Assembly (NCBI GenBank): GCA_903886275.1
Contig: CAISLN010000098.1
Span: 1-64,000, forward strand
Direction: 5' to 3'
Origin: an uncultured beta proteobacterium
GTDB taxonomy: Bacteria > Pseudomonadota > Gammaproteobacteria > Burkholderiales > Burkholderiaceae_C
Length of the DNA: 64,000 nt
The notes under the pieces were generated by a model. The model saw only the letters and a list, made by a program, of their open reading frames with translations, did not search any database and had not been told where the DNA came from. This document shows positions 51,061 to 60,359 of the stretch, one piece after another; within the stretch, counting starts at the first letter, position 1; each line of letters starts with the position of its first letter. The translations under genes were made by a program, and so were the position numbers.

Positions 51061-51740
51061 ACCCGGTCAACGATGCCGTTCTGGAACTCCAAGCCGTGCA
51101 CAAAACCTACCAACTCGGCCAGCATGTGGTCAACGCCTTGCGAGGCGTGGACCTGCGCGTGCAGCCCGGTGAGGTGCTGGCACTGAGCGGCCCCTCGGGC
51201 AGCGGCAAAAGCACGCTGCTCAATTTGTGCGGTCTGATCGACAACGCCGACAGCGGCGAGGTCTGCCTGCAGGGCCAGCGCGTCAACACCCTGAACGAGG
51301 TGCAGCGCACGGTGCTGCGCCGCGACCTGCTGGGCTTTGTGTTCCAGGGCTTTAACCTGGTGCCCGTGATGACGGTGGCCGAGAACGTGGACTACCCGCT
51401 GTTCCTGCTGGGCCTGCCCTTGCCTGAGCGCCAGGCGCGCGTGGAGGCACAGTTGCGCAGCGTGGGCCTGCTCGACCATGCCCGCCACCGCCCCGACGCC
51501 CTGTCGGGCGGACAACGCCAGCGCGTGGCCATTGCCCGTGCCCTGGTCAAGCGCCCGCGTCTGGTGATTGCCGATGAGCCCACCGCCAGCCTGGACTCGC
51601 ACACCGCCGATCAGGTGCTGGACCTGATGCGCGAACGCTGCCACGCCGAGGGCGCGGCCTTTGTCGTCGCCACCCACGACAGCCGCACCAGCAGCCGCGC
51701 CGACCGCGTGTTGTCACTGCTCGACGGGAGACTGCAATGA
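51057..51740 (+). CDS. ABC transporter ATPase (LolD/MacB type)
   Basis: This 227-residue protein has Walker A GPSGSGKSTLLN (about 42-53), a Q-loop near FQGFNLVP, the signature LSGGQRQRVAIARAL (about 142-156), Walker B VIADEPTASLD and a switch ATHDSRT. It pairs with the FtsX-like permease in the next gene (ATGA overlap). LolD/MacB ATPases power lipoprotein or macrolide/peptide export without moving substrate through the membrane. Confidence 0.95.
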   Translation: MNPVNDAVLELQAVHKTYQLGQHVVNALRGVDLRVQPGEVLALSGPSGSGKSTLLNLCGLIDNADSGEVCLQGQRVNTLNEVQRTVLRRDLLGFVFQGFNLVPVMTVAENVDYPLFLLGLPLPERQARVEAQLRSVGLLDHARHRPDALSGGQRQRVAIARALVKRPRLVIADEPTASLDSHTADQVLDLMRERCHAEGAAFVVATHDSRTSSRADRVLSLLDGRLQ

Positions 51741-52954
51741 ACGCAATGTGGCTGCGCTTTGCCCTGCACAACACCCTGCGCAACCGGCGCCGCTCCTTGG
51801 TCACGGTGGCCATTGCAGCCCTGGGCACGGCCGGCATTTTGCTCGCCGGTGGCTTTGCGCTGTCTACCTACGAAGCGCTGGCCGAGGCGGCCGCGCGCGA
51901 TACCGGACATCTGGTGATCGGTATGCCGGCGCACTTTACGCAGGAGGAAGACACACCGCTGCAGTTCGGGCTGGAGCAGGCCGATGCCCTGCGCGCACAG
52001 TTGCTGGCCGACCCGCAGGTGCGCGCCGTGCTGCCCCATGTGGAGTTCAACGGCCTGATCAGCAATGGCGACAAGTCGGTGGTCATGCTGGGCCTGGGCG
52101 TGGAGCCCGACAGCGAGTTCTCGGTGAAGGGGCCGTTTCTGACCCTGCAGCAGGGCGATGTGCTGGGCAGCCAGGCCAAGGCGCCCGAGGTGATGCTGGG
52201 CGCTGCACTGGCGCGCAGCCTCAAGGCCGTTCCGGGCAGCAGCCTGACCCTGCTGGCCAGCACCACCGAGGGCGCGCTCAATGCCATCGACGTGCAGGTC
52301 AAGGGCGTGTTCTCCACCGGCATCCCCGAGATCGACAAGCGCCTGGTCTACACCGATCTGGCCACGGCGCAAAAGCTGTTGGCAACCCGGCGCGTCTCCA
52401 GCCTGGGCGTGTTCCTGGCGCGCATGGAGCACACCACTGCGGCGCAGGCCCGCATCGCCGCCGCCCTGCCCGCCCTGCAGGTGCAAACCTGGGAACAGCA
52501 GGCCGTCTTTTACCAGGCGGTGCGCAGCCTCTACAACCGCATCTTTGGCGCCTTGGGACTCATCATTGGCGTCATCGTGTTGTTTGTGGTGAGCAACGCC
52601 ATGTCCATGGCCATCATCGAGCGCACCCGCGAAATCGGCACGCTGCGTGCGCTGGGCACCTTGCCGGCGCAACTGCTGCGCACCCTCTCGCTAGAAGGCA
52701 TGCTGCTCGGCGGTGTGGGTGCGCTGGCCGGTGCCGCAGTGGCGCTATCGGTGTCGCTGCTGCTGTATGGGGTGGACGTGCAGATGCCTCCGCCGCCGGG
52801 CCGCTCGGTGGGCTATCCGCTGACCATCACGGTGGACGCCGGGCAGTACCTGGCAACGATTTTCGCCATGGTGCTGCTGACCATGGCGGCATCCAACTGG
52901 GTGGCGCGCAGGACCGTGCACATGCCCATCACCAGCGCCTTAGCGCACACCTAA
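51737..52954 (+). CDS. FtsX/MacB-type ABC permease
   Basis: This 405-residue protein has one N-terminal membrane segment (about 20-42), a large periplasmic domain (about 50-265) and three C-terminal segments (about 275, 325 and 375), the MacB/LolE topology. The motif ERTREIGTLRALGTLPAQLL lies after the second segment, as in FtsX-family permeases. It is coupled to the ATPase gene by overlap. Confidence 0.93.
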   Translation: MNAMWLRFALHNTLRNRRRSLVTVAIAALGTAGILLAGGFALSTYEALAEAAARDTGHLVIGMPAHFTQEEDTPLQFGLEQADALRAQLLADPQVRAVLPHVEFNGLISNGDKSVVMLGLGVEPDSEFSVKGPFLTLQQGDVLGSQAKAPEVMLGAALARSLKAVPGSSLTLLASTTEGALNAIDVQVKGVFSTGIPEIDKRLVYTDLATAQKLLATRRVSSLGVFLARMEHTTAAQARIAAALPALQVQTWEQQAVFYQAVRSLYNRIFGALGLIIGVIVLFVVSNAMSMAIIERTREIGTLRALGTLPAQLLRTLSLEGMLLGGVGALAGAAVALSVSLLLYGVDVQMPPPPGRSVGYPLTITVDAGQYLATIFAMVLLTMAASNWVARRTVHMPITSALAHT

Positions 52955-52963
52955 GGAAGCACC

Positions 52964-53746
52964 ATGCACCACCCCACTTTGTGTTTTCGCCCTGCGCTGC
53001 GGGTCACCGCGCTCTGCGCTGCGGCCTGGCTCAGCCTGCCCACCACCGCACTGGCGCAGGATGTCCATGCGCTGCTGGTCGCCGCCGACCGCTTTCGCAT
53101 GGGCGCCGACCGGCTGCAAATCGAGACCCAGGTCAACGTGGTCAATGCCGATGGAACGCCCGACAAGGAGCGCCGCTACCGGGTCTTTGCCCAGGGCCAC
53201 CGGCAGTCGCTGGTGCTGATGCAAAGCCCGGCAGAAAAGGGCCAGAAGGTGTTGATGCTGGGCGATGACTTCTGGCTGCTCATGCCTGAGAGCCAGCGCC
53301 CCTTGCGCATCACGCCGATGCAAAAACTGCTGGGAGATGCTTCTACCGGCGACATTGCCACCATGGCCTGGGTGGGCGACTACGACGCCAGTCTGGTGGG
53401 CAGCGAGCCCTGTGAGGCCGGCAAGCCCACCGCCCCTTGCTGGCACCTGCAGCTGCAGGCCCGCCGCAGCGCGGTGAGCTACCAGCGCATCGAACTCTGG
53501 CTGGGCAAGGCCCATGGGGAACCGGTGCGTGCAGATCTGTATGTGCGGTCCGACAAGCTGGCCAAGCAGGCGCGCTTTGTGATGGACCGCCCGGACGCGC
53601 CCACCACCGTCACCGAGATGGTGCTGAGCGACCAGGTCAGCCACCACAAGACCACGCATATCCGCTACCTCAGTCGCAAGGAACGCCAGGTGCCGCAGGA
53701 GTGGCTCAACCCCATGTTCCTGGTGCGCAATCCGGCGCTGGACTAA
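52964..53746 (+). CDS. Outer-membrane lipoprotein-sorting-like protein (LolA fold)
   Basis: This 260-residue protein has a signal peptide (1-30, ending ALA-QDV). The mature part matches LolA/LppX-like sorting proteins: RYRVFAQGHRQSLVLMQSPA, GDDFWLLMPESQRPLRITP and a hydrophobic half-barrel pattern. It likely carries a lipid-like cargo across the periplasm from the ABC exporter. It begins 9 bp after the permease gene. Confidence 0.85.
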   Translation: MHHPTLCFRPALRVTALCAAAWLSLPTTALAQDVHALLVAADRFRMGADRLQIETQVNVVNADGTPDKERRYRVFAQGHRQSLVLMQSPAEKGQKVLMLGDDFWLLMPESQRPLRITPMQKLLGDASTGDIATMAWVGDYDASLVGSEPCEAGKPTAPCWHLQLQARRSAVSYQRIELWLGKAHGEPVRADLYVRSDKLAKQARFVMDRPDAPTTVTEMVLSDQVSHHKTTHIRYLSRKERQVPQEWLNPMFLVRNPALD

Positions 53747-53750
53747 GTAC

Positions 53751-54989
53751 ATGCAGCGCATAGCGACCACCACCCTGTTGCTGGCGTACTGCCTGGGCGC
53801 CGCCGCCCAGACGCTCGACGCCGCGATCGACTGGGGCGGCAAACTGCAACTGCAAGTGGACAGCGCAACCGCCTCCGACAGGGGCCCATTGGCGCGTGCC
53901 AATGCCTTGCAGCCTGGCACCACCAGCCAGACGGGCAACGGCACCACCTTGCAGGCCGAACTGCGCGCGGCCGCTGGGGGCTGGAATGCGCTCGTCACGC
54001 TGCAGCAGCAGGCCCTGCAAAACCAGTCTGCAAATACCAGTTCCTGGGTCAATGAGATGGCCTACAGCGGCAATGCCGGAAACTGGCAATTCACTGCCGG
54101 CAAAAAAATCGTCAGCTGGGATGTGGGCTATGCCTTTCGCCCCAATGACCTGGTGCAGCAGGAGGTACGCCGCACGTTGGTGAGCAGCACCGCCACCGGG
54201 CGGGCCTTGCTGCAGGCCGAGCGCTTTGAAGCCGACAGCGCCTGGACCTTGGTGCGGGTCAACCCCGGCAACAGCCCCGATGCAAGGGGTGCAGAGGAGC
54301 CCGCACTGGCCGCACGCTATTACCTGCACCAGGGTGCTTCCGACTGGTTCGGCTTTGCCCGCAGCGGCCAGCGCAGTGGCAACAGCCTGGGCCTGGCCCT
54401 GGCATGGGTGGCCAGCGACGCGCTGGAACTGCACGCCTCGGTGCGCGCCCTGGAGCAGGCCGACACGCTGGCCTATGCCGCACCGGTGGGTCTGTTGGCC
54501 ACGCAAACGCCCTGGCGCAACAGCAGCACCGGCAATACCGCACAGGCCCTGCTAGGGGCCAACTGGACCAGCGCAAATCAGCTCAGCCTGCTGCTCGAAG
54601 CCTGGTGGGATGGCAGCGCCCTGTCGCCTTCGCAGTGGGACGAATGGCGCCTGCGCAACCAGCGTCTGTTGGCCGCGCAGGGCGCGCCCATCGCTGCGGT
54701 AGCCGGCAACCTGGCCTGGCAGGCCGATGCCTTTGCGGCGTCGAGCAGCCTGCAGCGCAGCAACCTCTTCCTGCGCTTGGCCTGGGAGCATGAGGGCTGG
54801 CAACCGGCCATCGAACTGTTGCACCATCCGCAAGACGGCGGCCTTGTGGTGACCGTCTCCCTGCGCTACCAGGGCGACCGCATGCAGCTGCAAGGCGGCC
54901 TGCGCGACTATGGCGGGCCCAGCATTGCGGTGCTGGCCCAACTGCCCTATCGCCAGCAGGCCTACCTGTTGGGCCGTTGGGCTTTTTAG
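53751..54989 (+). CDS. Putative outer-membrane beta-barrel protein
   Basis: This 412-residue protein has a signal peptide (1-19, ending AAA-QTL). Alternating-pattern strands continue to the C-terminal RQQAYLLGRWAF, ending in phenylalanine, as in BAM substrates. No family was recognised. Following the ABC and LolA-like genes within 4 bp, it may be the outer-membrane exit or acceptor of their cargo. Confidence 0.7.
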   Translation: MQRIATTTLLLAYCLGAAAQTLDAAIDWGGKLQLQVDSATASDRGPLARANALQPGTTSQTGNGTTLQAELRAAAGGWNALVTLQQQALQNQSANTSSWVNEMAYSGNAGNWQFTAGKKIVSWDVGYAFRPNDLVQQEVRRTLVSSTATGRALLQAERFEADSAWTLVRVNPGNSPDARGAEEPALAARYYLHQGASDWFGFARSGQRSGNSLGLALAWVASDALELHASVRALEQADTLAYAAPVGLLATQTPWRNSSTGNTAQALLGANWTSANQLSLLLEAWWDGSALSPSQWDEWRLRNQRLLAAQGAPIAAVAGNLAWQADAFAASSSLQRSNLFLRLAWEHEGWQPAIELLHHPQDGGLVVTVSLRYQGDRMQLQGGLRDYGGPSIAVLAQLPYRQQAYLLGRWAF

Positions 54990-55023
54990 CTGGCCGCCTT
55001 GGCATACTGCGAAGCTGCGCACC

Positions 55024-56076
55024 ATGCAACAGACCACCCCACTCCCCACCATCGCCATGCCCGCGCGCTATCAATTCGCCTGGGTCTTGCTGTTTGATAC
55101 GCTGATTGCACTGGGCCTGACGGCCTTTGACGGACGCTTTCTTTTCATCAACCTGGTGTATTCGCATTGCATAGGCCTGTGCATCTGGGGCCTGTTGCAG
55201 CTGCAGATGCGGCTCTTCATCCGCCAGCGCCAAACCCAGTGGCGCCGCCTGTGGCTGGCCGTGCCCCTGGCCGCCGTGAGCGGCAACTTCTTGGGCACCG
55301 CCCTTGCCCAAGCGTTGCTGGCGCTGGGCGGCATCCAGACCCTGGCCCACCCTTCCCAAAAACTACCGGGCTTTCTGCTGCTGAGCCTGGTGGCGGGCAC
55401 GGCCATCACTTACTACTTCATGAGCCGCGAGCGCATCGCGCTGGAGCGCCAAAACACCGAGGTGGCACGCCGCCAGGCCACTGAGGCACGCCTGCGTCTG
55501 CTCGAATCGCAGCTAGAGCCGCACATGCTGTTCAACACCCTGTCGAACCTGCGCGTGCTCATTGGCAGCGACCCCCAGTGCGCCACCTTTATGCTCGACC
55601 GCATGACGGCCTACCTGCGTGCCACGCTCAGTGGCTCGCTGGCCAGCAGCCATGCGCTGCAAGCCGAATTCGATAGGCTGCGCGACTACCTGGAACTGAT
55701 CGCCATCCGCATGGGGCCGCGGCTGCAATTTGCGCTGGAGTTGCCACCCGATCTGGCGCAGCAACAGCTGCCTTCGCTGCTGCTGCAGCCGCTGGTGGAA
55801 AACAGCATCCAGCATGGGCTGGAGCCGGCCATTGCAGGGGGTCACATCACGGTGCGCGCACAGTTGGTGGGAGCGCAGTTGCAGCTGAGCGTGGAAGACA
55901 ACGGCGCCGGCTTTGACCCCACGCAGCCTGCCGCTGGCTTTGGCATCACACAGGTACGCGAGCGCTTGCGCAGCCGGTATGGCGAGGCGGCGCAGCTGCA
56001 GTTTGAACCCGGGCAAACCGGCGGCGTGCGCGCCTGCATCACATTGCCAATGACCACATTGCCCATCGCACCATGA
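55024..56076 (+). CDS. LytS/YehU-type sensor histidine kinase
   Basis: This 350-residue protein has four hydrophobic segments in residues 18-135. A coiled stretch leads to the His_kinase motif QLEPHMLFNTLSNLRVLIG (H about 163), and the HATPase follows with LVENSIQHGLEP and EDNGAGFDP. It is the sensor half of a LytTR-type system, coupled by ATGA overlap to the regulator. Its input is unknown; the exporter upstream is a candidate target or signal source. Confidence 0.92.
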   Translation: MQQTTPLPTIAMPARYQFAWVLLFDTLIALGLTAFDGRFLFINLVYSHCIGLCIWGLLQLQMRLFIRQRQTQWRRLWLAVPLAAVSGNFLGTALAQALLALGGIQTLAHPSQKLPGFLLLSLVAGTAITYYFMSRERIALERQNTEVARRQATEARLRLLESQLEPHMLFNTLSNLRVLIGSDPQCATFMLDRMTAYLRATLSGSLASSHALQAEFDRLRDYLELIAIRMGPRLQFALELPPDLAQQQLPSLLLQPLVENSIQHGLEPAIAGGHITVRAQLVGAQLQLSVEDNGAGFDPTQPAAGFGITQVRERLRSRYGEAAQLQFEPGQTGGVRACITLPMTTLPIAP

Positions 56077-56879
56077 ACGCCCTGCGCCCCACCGCCTTGA
56101 TCGCCGAAGACGAACCCCTGCTGGCACAGGCCCTGCGCGCGCAACTCGCACAGCAGTGGCCGCAACTGCAGGTGCTGGCCATGGTGGGCGATGGCATCTC
56201 GGCGGTGCGTGAATCGCTGGCCCTGCTGCCCGACCTGCTGTTTTTTGATGTCCGCATGCCCGGCCAAAGTGGGCTCGATGCCGCTGCCGAACTGGCCGAA
56301 CGCTGGCCCACCCACGCAGCACAGCCACGCGCATTCCCACAGCTGGTGTTTGTCACCGCCTACGACCACTACGCCGTCTCGGCCTTTGAAGCGCAGGCGG
56401 TGGATTACCTGCTCAAGCCGGTGGAGACGGCGCGTTTGCAAAAGACGATTGAGCGATTGCAACAGCGCTTGGCCCGCGCCCCCGACGCCTTTGAAAACAC
56501 GCTGGAGCAACTGCGCGGCCTGCTCGCAAAAGGCACATCGCCCGCAGCGGCACCCAGGCTTGCGCTGCTGCAGGTCGATGTGGGCCATTCCATCGCGCTG
56601 GTTCCGGTGGCCGATGTGCTGTATTTTGAGGCGGCCGACAAGTACCTGCGCGTGCTGACGGCCGAGCGCGAATACCTGCTGCGCACCCCGCTAAAAGAAC
56701 TGCTGCCCCGGCTCGACCCCGATCAATTCTGGCAAGTCCACCGAGGCACGGTGGTGCAAGTGGCGCACATTGCCGCCGTGCAGCGCGACGAGACCGGCCG
56801 CACCACCCTGCTGCTGCGCCAGCGCCCAGAAACGCTGGCCGTCAGCCGCCTCTACGCCAGCCGCTTTAAAGCGATGTAG
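56073..56879 (+). CDS. LytTR-family response regulator
   Basis: This 268-residue protein has a receiver (about 7-130) with acidic pair E12-D13, phospho-acceptor D59 in FFDVRMPGQSG and K112 in LLKPVE. A LytTR DNA-binding domain follows (about 165-268: LYFEAADKYLRVLTAERE and FWQVHRGTVVQVAHI). LytTR proteins activate adjacent exporter or surface genes in many bacteria. The 3' end overlaps the convergent P-type ATPase gene by 14 bp. Confidence 0.93.
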   Translation: MNALRPTALIAEDEPLLAQALRAQLAQQWPQLQVLAMVGDGISAVRESLALLPDLLFFDVRMPGQSGLDAAAELAERWPTHAAQPRAFPQLVFVTAYDHYAVSAFEAQAVDYLLKPVETARLQKTIERLQQRLARAPDAFENTLEQLRGLLAKGTSPAAAPRLALLQVDVGHSIALVPVADVLYFEAADKYLRVLTAEREYLLRTPLKELLPRLDPDQFWQVHRGTVVQVAHIAAVQRDETGRTTLLLRQRPETLAVSRLYASRFKAM

Positions 56880-59376
56880 TGCGTGGCAGCAGCCAGCGGT
56901 AAAACCACTGCTTGGCCGCTTCCACCATCAGCAGGTAGGAGGGCAGCAAAATCGCCAGCAACACGAAGTAACCCGGGGGCAGGGGCGCAAAGCCCAGCCA
57001 GGGTGCCAGCGGCGTGAACGGCAACGCCAGGGCCAGCGCCACCACGCCCAAAGAGGTCAGCACCAGCCAGCGGTTGGGGCGGCTGCGCAGCGGGTTGCGC
57101 CTGGTACGGATGACAAAAATTACCAGCACCTGGGTGGCAATCGACTCGACAAACCAGCCGGTGTGAAACAGCGCCTCATTGGCCTGCAGCAGGCGGTTGA
57201 GGAGGTAGAAGGTGAGGAAGTCAAACAGCGAGCTGATGGGCCCAATGGTGAGCATGAAGTTGCGGATAAAGCCCATGCTCCAGCGCTTAGGCGTGGCCAG
57301 GTCCTGCGCATCCACATCGTCCAGCGGCAGCGCGATTTCGGAGACGTCATACATCAGGTTGTTGAGCAGTATTTGCAGCGGCAGCATGGGCAAAAACGGC
57401 AGCAGCAGGGTGGCCGCCGCCATGCTGAACATATTGCCGAAGTTGGAGCTGGTAGCCATCATGATGTACTTCATCACATTGCCAAAGGTGCGCCGCCCCT
57501 CCAGGATGCCGGCGTGCAGCACCATCAGGTCGTGCTCCAGCAAAATCATGGCGGCGGCCTGCTTGGCCACATCCACCGCACCCGCCACCGAGATGCCGAC
57601 ATCGGCGGTGTGCAGCGAGGGCGCGTCGTTGATGCCGTCGCCCAGATAGCCCACCACATGGCCGCGGCTTTTGAGGGCCAGGATGATGCGGTTCTTCTGC
57701 GCCGGGTTGACGCGGCAAAACAGATTGACACCCTCCACCCTTGCACGCAATGCGTCGTCGTTCAGGGCAGCAATCTCGCTGCCGGTCAACAGGCCTTCAA
57801 TGGCCACACCGAGCTGTTCGCAGACATGGCGCGTGACGCGCTCGTTGTCGCCGGTGACGATCTTCACCGCCACGCCGCTTTTCGCCATGGCCTGCAGGGC
57901 CAGGCCGGCGCTGGCCTTGGGCGGATCCAAAAACGCACAGAAGCCGGCAAACACCAGGGCGCTTTCGTCCGACACCACGGCATGGTCCATCTGCAGCGGC
58001 TCGTCGCGCCAGGCCACACCCAGCACCCGGAAACCCTGCTCGCCCAGGCGGTTGAAAATCGCGTCCATCTCGGCGCGGGCCACTGCGTCCATGGCCTGCT
58101 CTTGGCCTGCCGCATCCATGTAATGGGTGCACAGGCCCAGCATGTCTTCGGGCGCGCCCTTGGCAATCAGGCGCCGGCTGCCATCGGCCGTGGACTGCAG
58201 CAGCACCGAAACGCGGCGCCGATCAAAGTCAAACGGCACCTCGTCGATCTTGCTCCAGCCGCTGGCATCCACCTCGCCATGGCGCAGGATGGCGTCATCG
58301 AGCGGGCTTTTGAGGCCGCTCTCGAAGTAGCTGTTCAGATAGGCCAATTGCAGCAGCTGCTGCGAGGGCCGGCCCTGCGGGTCCAGGTGTTGCTCCAGCT
58401 CGATGCGGGCCTCGGTCAGGGTGCCGGTCTTGTCGGTGCACAGCACATCCATGGCGCCCATGTCCTGTATCGCCGAGGGCCGCTTGACGATCACCTTCAA
58501 GGCCGCCATGCGCATGGCGCCCCGGGTCAGCGTGACCGACACCACCATGGGCAGCAGCTCGGGCGTCAGGCCCACCGCCAGCGCCACGGCAAACAAAAAA
58601 GACTCCAGCAGCGGGCGGTGCAAAGCCACGTTGACCAGTAGAGTGAACAGCACCATCACAAAGGTCAGGCGCATGATCAACAGGCCGAATTGGCGCGTGC
58701 CCGACTCGAAGGCGGTGGGCGGCGCGCGCCGGTTCAGGTCCACCGCAATCTGGCCTATGGCAGTGGTGCTGCCGGTGCGCCCAATCAGGGCCAGCGCAGA
58801 GCCGCTGACCACCGAGCTGCCCAGGTAAATGCGTTCGCTGGCATCGAGCTCCCAACCAGAGTCCGGGTCCGGCTGCTTAGCCCCAAAGCCCAAGTCGCAG
58901 ACTGTCTTCTCCACCGGATACGGCTCGCCGGTGAGCTGCGACTGGTTGACGAAAAAGTCATGCGCCTCCAGCAGCAAGGCATCGGCCGGCACCAGACAGC
59001 CGGCCGAGAGCAGCACCACATCGCCGGGCACCAGCTCGCCCACCACGCGCTCGCAGGCCACGCCATCGCGCAGCACCGTGGCCGTCACCGCCACCTGCAG
59101 CGCCAGTCGCTCGGCGGCCTGGCCAGCGCGGTGCGATTGAACAAAGTCCAGCGTCACGCTCAGGAAGACGATGACGCCAATGATCAGCGCGCCGCTGGCG
59201 TCACCGCTCAGGGCCGACAGCACACTGGCCGCCAGCAACACCAGCACCAGGGGATTGCGAAAACACACCAAAAACTGCAGCAGCAGCGCGCGCTGCACCG
59301 ATTTTTGCAGCCGGTTGGGGCCATGCTGCAAGAGCAGCGCTTGGGCTTGTAGGCTGGAGAGACCGGTCACGGGCAT
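56866..59376 (-). CDS. mgtA: Magnesium-transporting P-type ATPase (MgtA/MgtB type)
   Basis: This 836-residue protein has the phosphorylation motif DKTGTL (D315), the actuator-domain QLTGEPYPVEK (about 147-157), the nucleotide-binding LIAKGAPEDML and the hinge GDGINDAPSL. Ten membrane segments are visible. It belongs to the P3B class that imports magnesium. The start at ATG 59376 omits a longer upstream frame that is not conserved; the N-terminus is shorter than the about 900-residue enterobacterial MgtA. No mgtA-type leader was found in the 55 bp before it. Confidence 0.93.
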   Translation of the reverse strand: MPVTGLSSLQAQALLLQHGPNRLQKSVQRALLLQFLVCFRNPLVLVLLAASVLSALSGDASGALIIGVIVFLSVTLDFVQSHRAGQAAERLALQVAVTATVLRDGVACERVVGELVPGDVVLLSAGCLVPADALLLEAHDFFVNQSQLTGEPYPVEKTVCDLGFGAKQPDPDSGWELDASERIYLGSSVVSGSALALIGRTGSTTAIGQIAVDLNRRAPPTAFESGTRQFGLLIMRLTFVMVLFTLLVNVALHRPLLESFLFAVALAVGLTPELLPMVVSVTLTRGAMRMAALKVIVKRPSAIQDMGAMDVLCTDKTGTLTEARIELEQHLDPQGRPSQQLLQLAYLNSYFESGLKSPLDDAILRHGEVDASGWSKIDEVPFDFDRRRVSVLLQSTADGSRRLIAKGAPEDMLGLCTHYMDAAGQEQAMDAVARAEMDAIFNRLGEQGFRVLGVAWRDEPLQMDHAVVSDESALVFAGFCAFLDPPKASAGLALQAMAKSGVAVKIVTGDNERVTRHVCEQLGVAIEGLLTGSEIAALNDDALRARVEGVNLFCRVNPAQKNRIILALKSRGHVVGYLGDGINDAPSLHTADVGISVAGAVDVAKQAAAMILLEHDLMVLHAGILEGRRTFGNVMKYIMMATSSNFGNMFSMAAATLLLPFLPMLPLQILLNNLMYDVSEIALPLDDVDAQDLATPKRWSMGFIRNFMLTIGPISSLFDFLTFYLLNRLLQANEALFHTGWFVESIATQVLVIFVIRTRRNPLRSRPNRWLVLTSLGVVALALALPFTPLAPWLGFAPLPPGYFVLLAILLPSYLLMVEAAKQWFYRWLLPRTTSL

Positions 59377-59431
59377 GCCTTTATGGGATGGGGCCCATGC
59401 TACTGCCTGCGAAGAAAAATCCCGCCCGCAG

Positions 59432-59875
59432 CTATTGGCGCGGCGGCAGTTCGAGTTGCAGGCGCACCGGCGCTTGGGCATTAGGGGCCAGAGCCGCGCT
59501 GCGCTGCTGTACCGACTGCAGCATCCAGCCCTCTTCGAGCAGGCTGCCCACGCGGTAGGGCTTTGCAGGCTGGCCGTCTATGGACAGCAGGGCCACGCCC
59601 TGACCGCCCGCGCTAGAGGCGATGATGCCGGTCAGGCGAAAGCGGCTCGCCACATCGGGTGCTGCGCTGGCTACTGTTGGTACGCCGCCTAGCAGGCGGG
59701 CCACCACCTCGGTAGGGGCGGCTTGCAGCTCTTCACTGGTGGCGGGCGGCGCCAAGCTGTGCTGGGCTGGCGTGGGCCAGCACAGCACCCAGAACACCAG
59801 GCTGGCGGCCAGCAAAAGACCCACCCCAAAGGCGGCGAGACGAGGCATCCAGGGTTTCCAGGCAGTAACTTGCAT
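59432..59875 (-). CDS. gspC: Type II secretion protein GspC
   Basis: This 147-residue protein has one N-terminal membrane segment (about 10-32) and a periplasmic HR domain with RFRLTGIIASSAGGQGVALL and IDGQPAKPYRVGSLLEEGWM. GspC links the inner-membrane platform to the secretin GspD. The C-terminal PDZ domain of longer GspC proteins is missing, as in many Burkholderiales. ATG 59875 is chosen; ATG 59923 would overlap the gspG start on the other strand. It is transcribed away from gspG. Confidence 0.85.
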   Translation of the reverse strand: MQVTAWKPWMPRLAAFGVGLLLAASLVFWVLCWPTPAQHSLAPPATSEELQAAPTEVVARLLGGVPTVASAAPDVASRFRLTGIIASSAGGQGVALLSIDGQPAKPYRVGSLLEEGWMLQSVQQRSAALAPNAQAPVRLQLELPPRQ

Positions 59876-59921
59876 GTTCGCGATTATCATCGGGACGCTG
59901 TAATCCCAATGGGTGTTCGCC

Positions 59922-60359
59922 ATGAATTTTGTTTCCCTATCTGCCCGGCGCTTGAGCCGGGGCTTTACCCTGATTGAGCTAATGGTGGTGCTGGTCATCA
60001 TCGGGGTGCTGGCCGCCCTGATCGTGCCCAATGTGCTGGACCGCGCCGATGATGCCCGCGTCACCGCCGCCAAGACCGATGTCGGCAACCTGATGCAGGC
60101 GCTCAAGCTCTACAAGCTCGACAACCAGCGCTACCCCACCGGCGCGCAGGGCCTGCAGGCCCTGGTGGCCAAGCCCACCACCGACCCGATTCCCGTCAAC
60201 TGGAAGCCCTATTTGGACAAGCTGCCCGCTGACCCCTGGGCCGGCGCCTACCAGTACATGAATCCCGGCATCAAGGCCGAAGTCGATGTGCTGTCACTGG
60301 GCGCCGATGGCAAGCCCGGTGGCGAAGGCAAAGATGCGGATATCGGCAGCTGGCAGTAA
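59922..60359 (+). CDS. gspG: Type II secretion major pseudopilin GspG
   Basis: This 145-residue protein has the prepilin-type leader and cleavage motif RGFTLIELMVVLVIIGVLAA (glycine before F). The GspG core has YKLDNQRYPTGAQGLQALV, and near the end GKPGGEGKDADIGSWQ, the calcium-binding loop. It forms the pseudopilus after cleavage by prepilin peptidase. A GTG three codons upstream is an alternative start. Confidence 0.96.
   Translation: MNFVSLSARRLSRGFTLIELMVVLVIIGVLAALIVPNVLDRADDARVTAAKTDVGNLMQALKLYKLDNQRYPTGAQGLQALVAKPTTDPIPVNWKPYLDKLPADPWAGAYQYMNPGIKAEVDVLSLGADGKPGGEGKDADIGSWQ

Noticed and set aside
56770-58641. A 623-codon plus-strand frame over the P-type ATPase
   Set aside because: No domain is visible and it is fully antisense to a protein with all P-type ATPase motifs.
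59377-59431. An mgtA-type magnesium-sensing leader RNA
   Set aside because: Only 55 bp separate gspC from the ATPase gene; there is no room for a leader of known size and no hairpin or leader peptide was seen.
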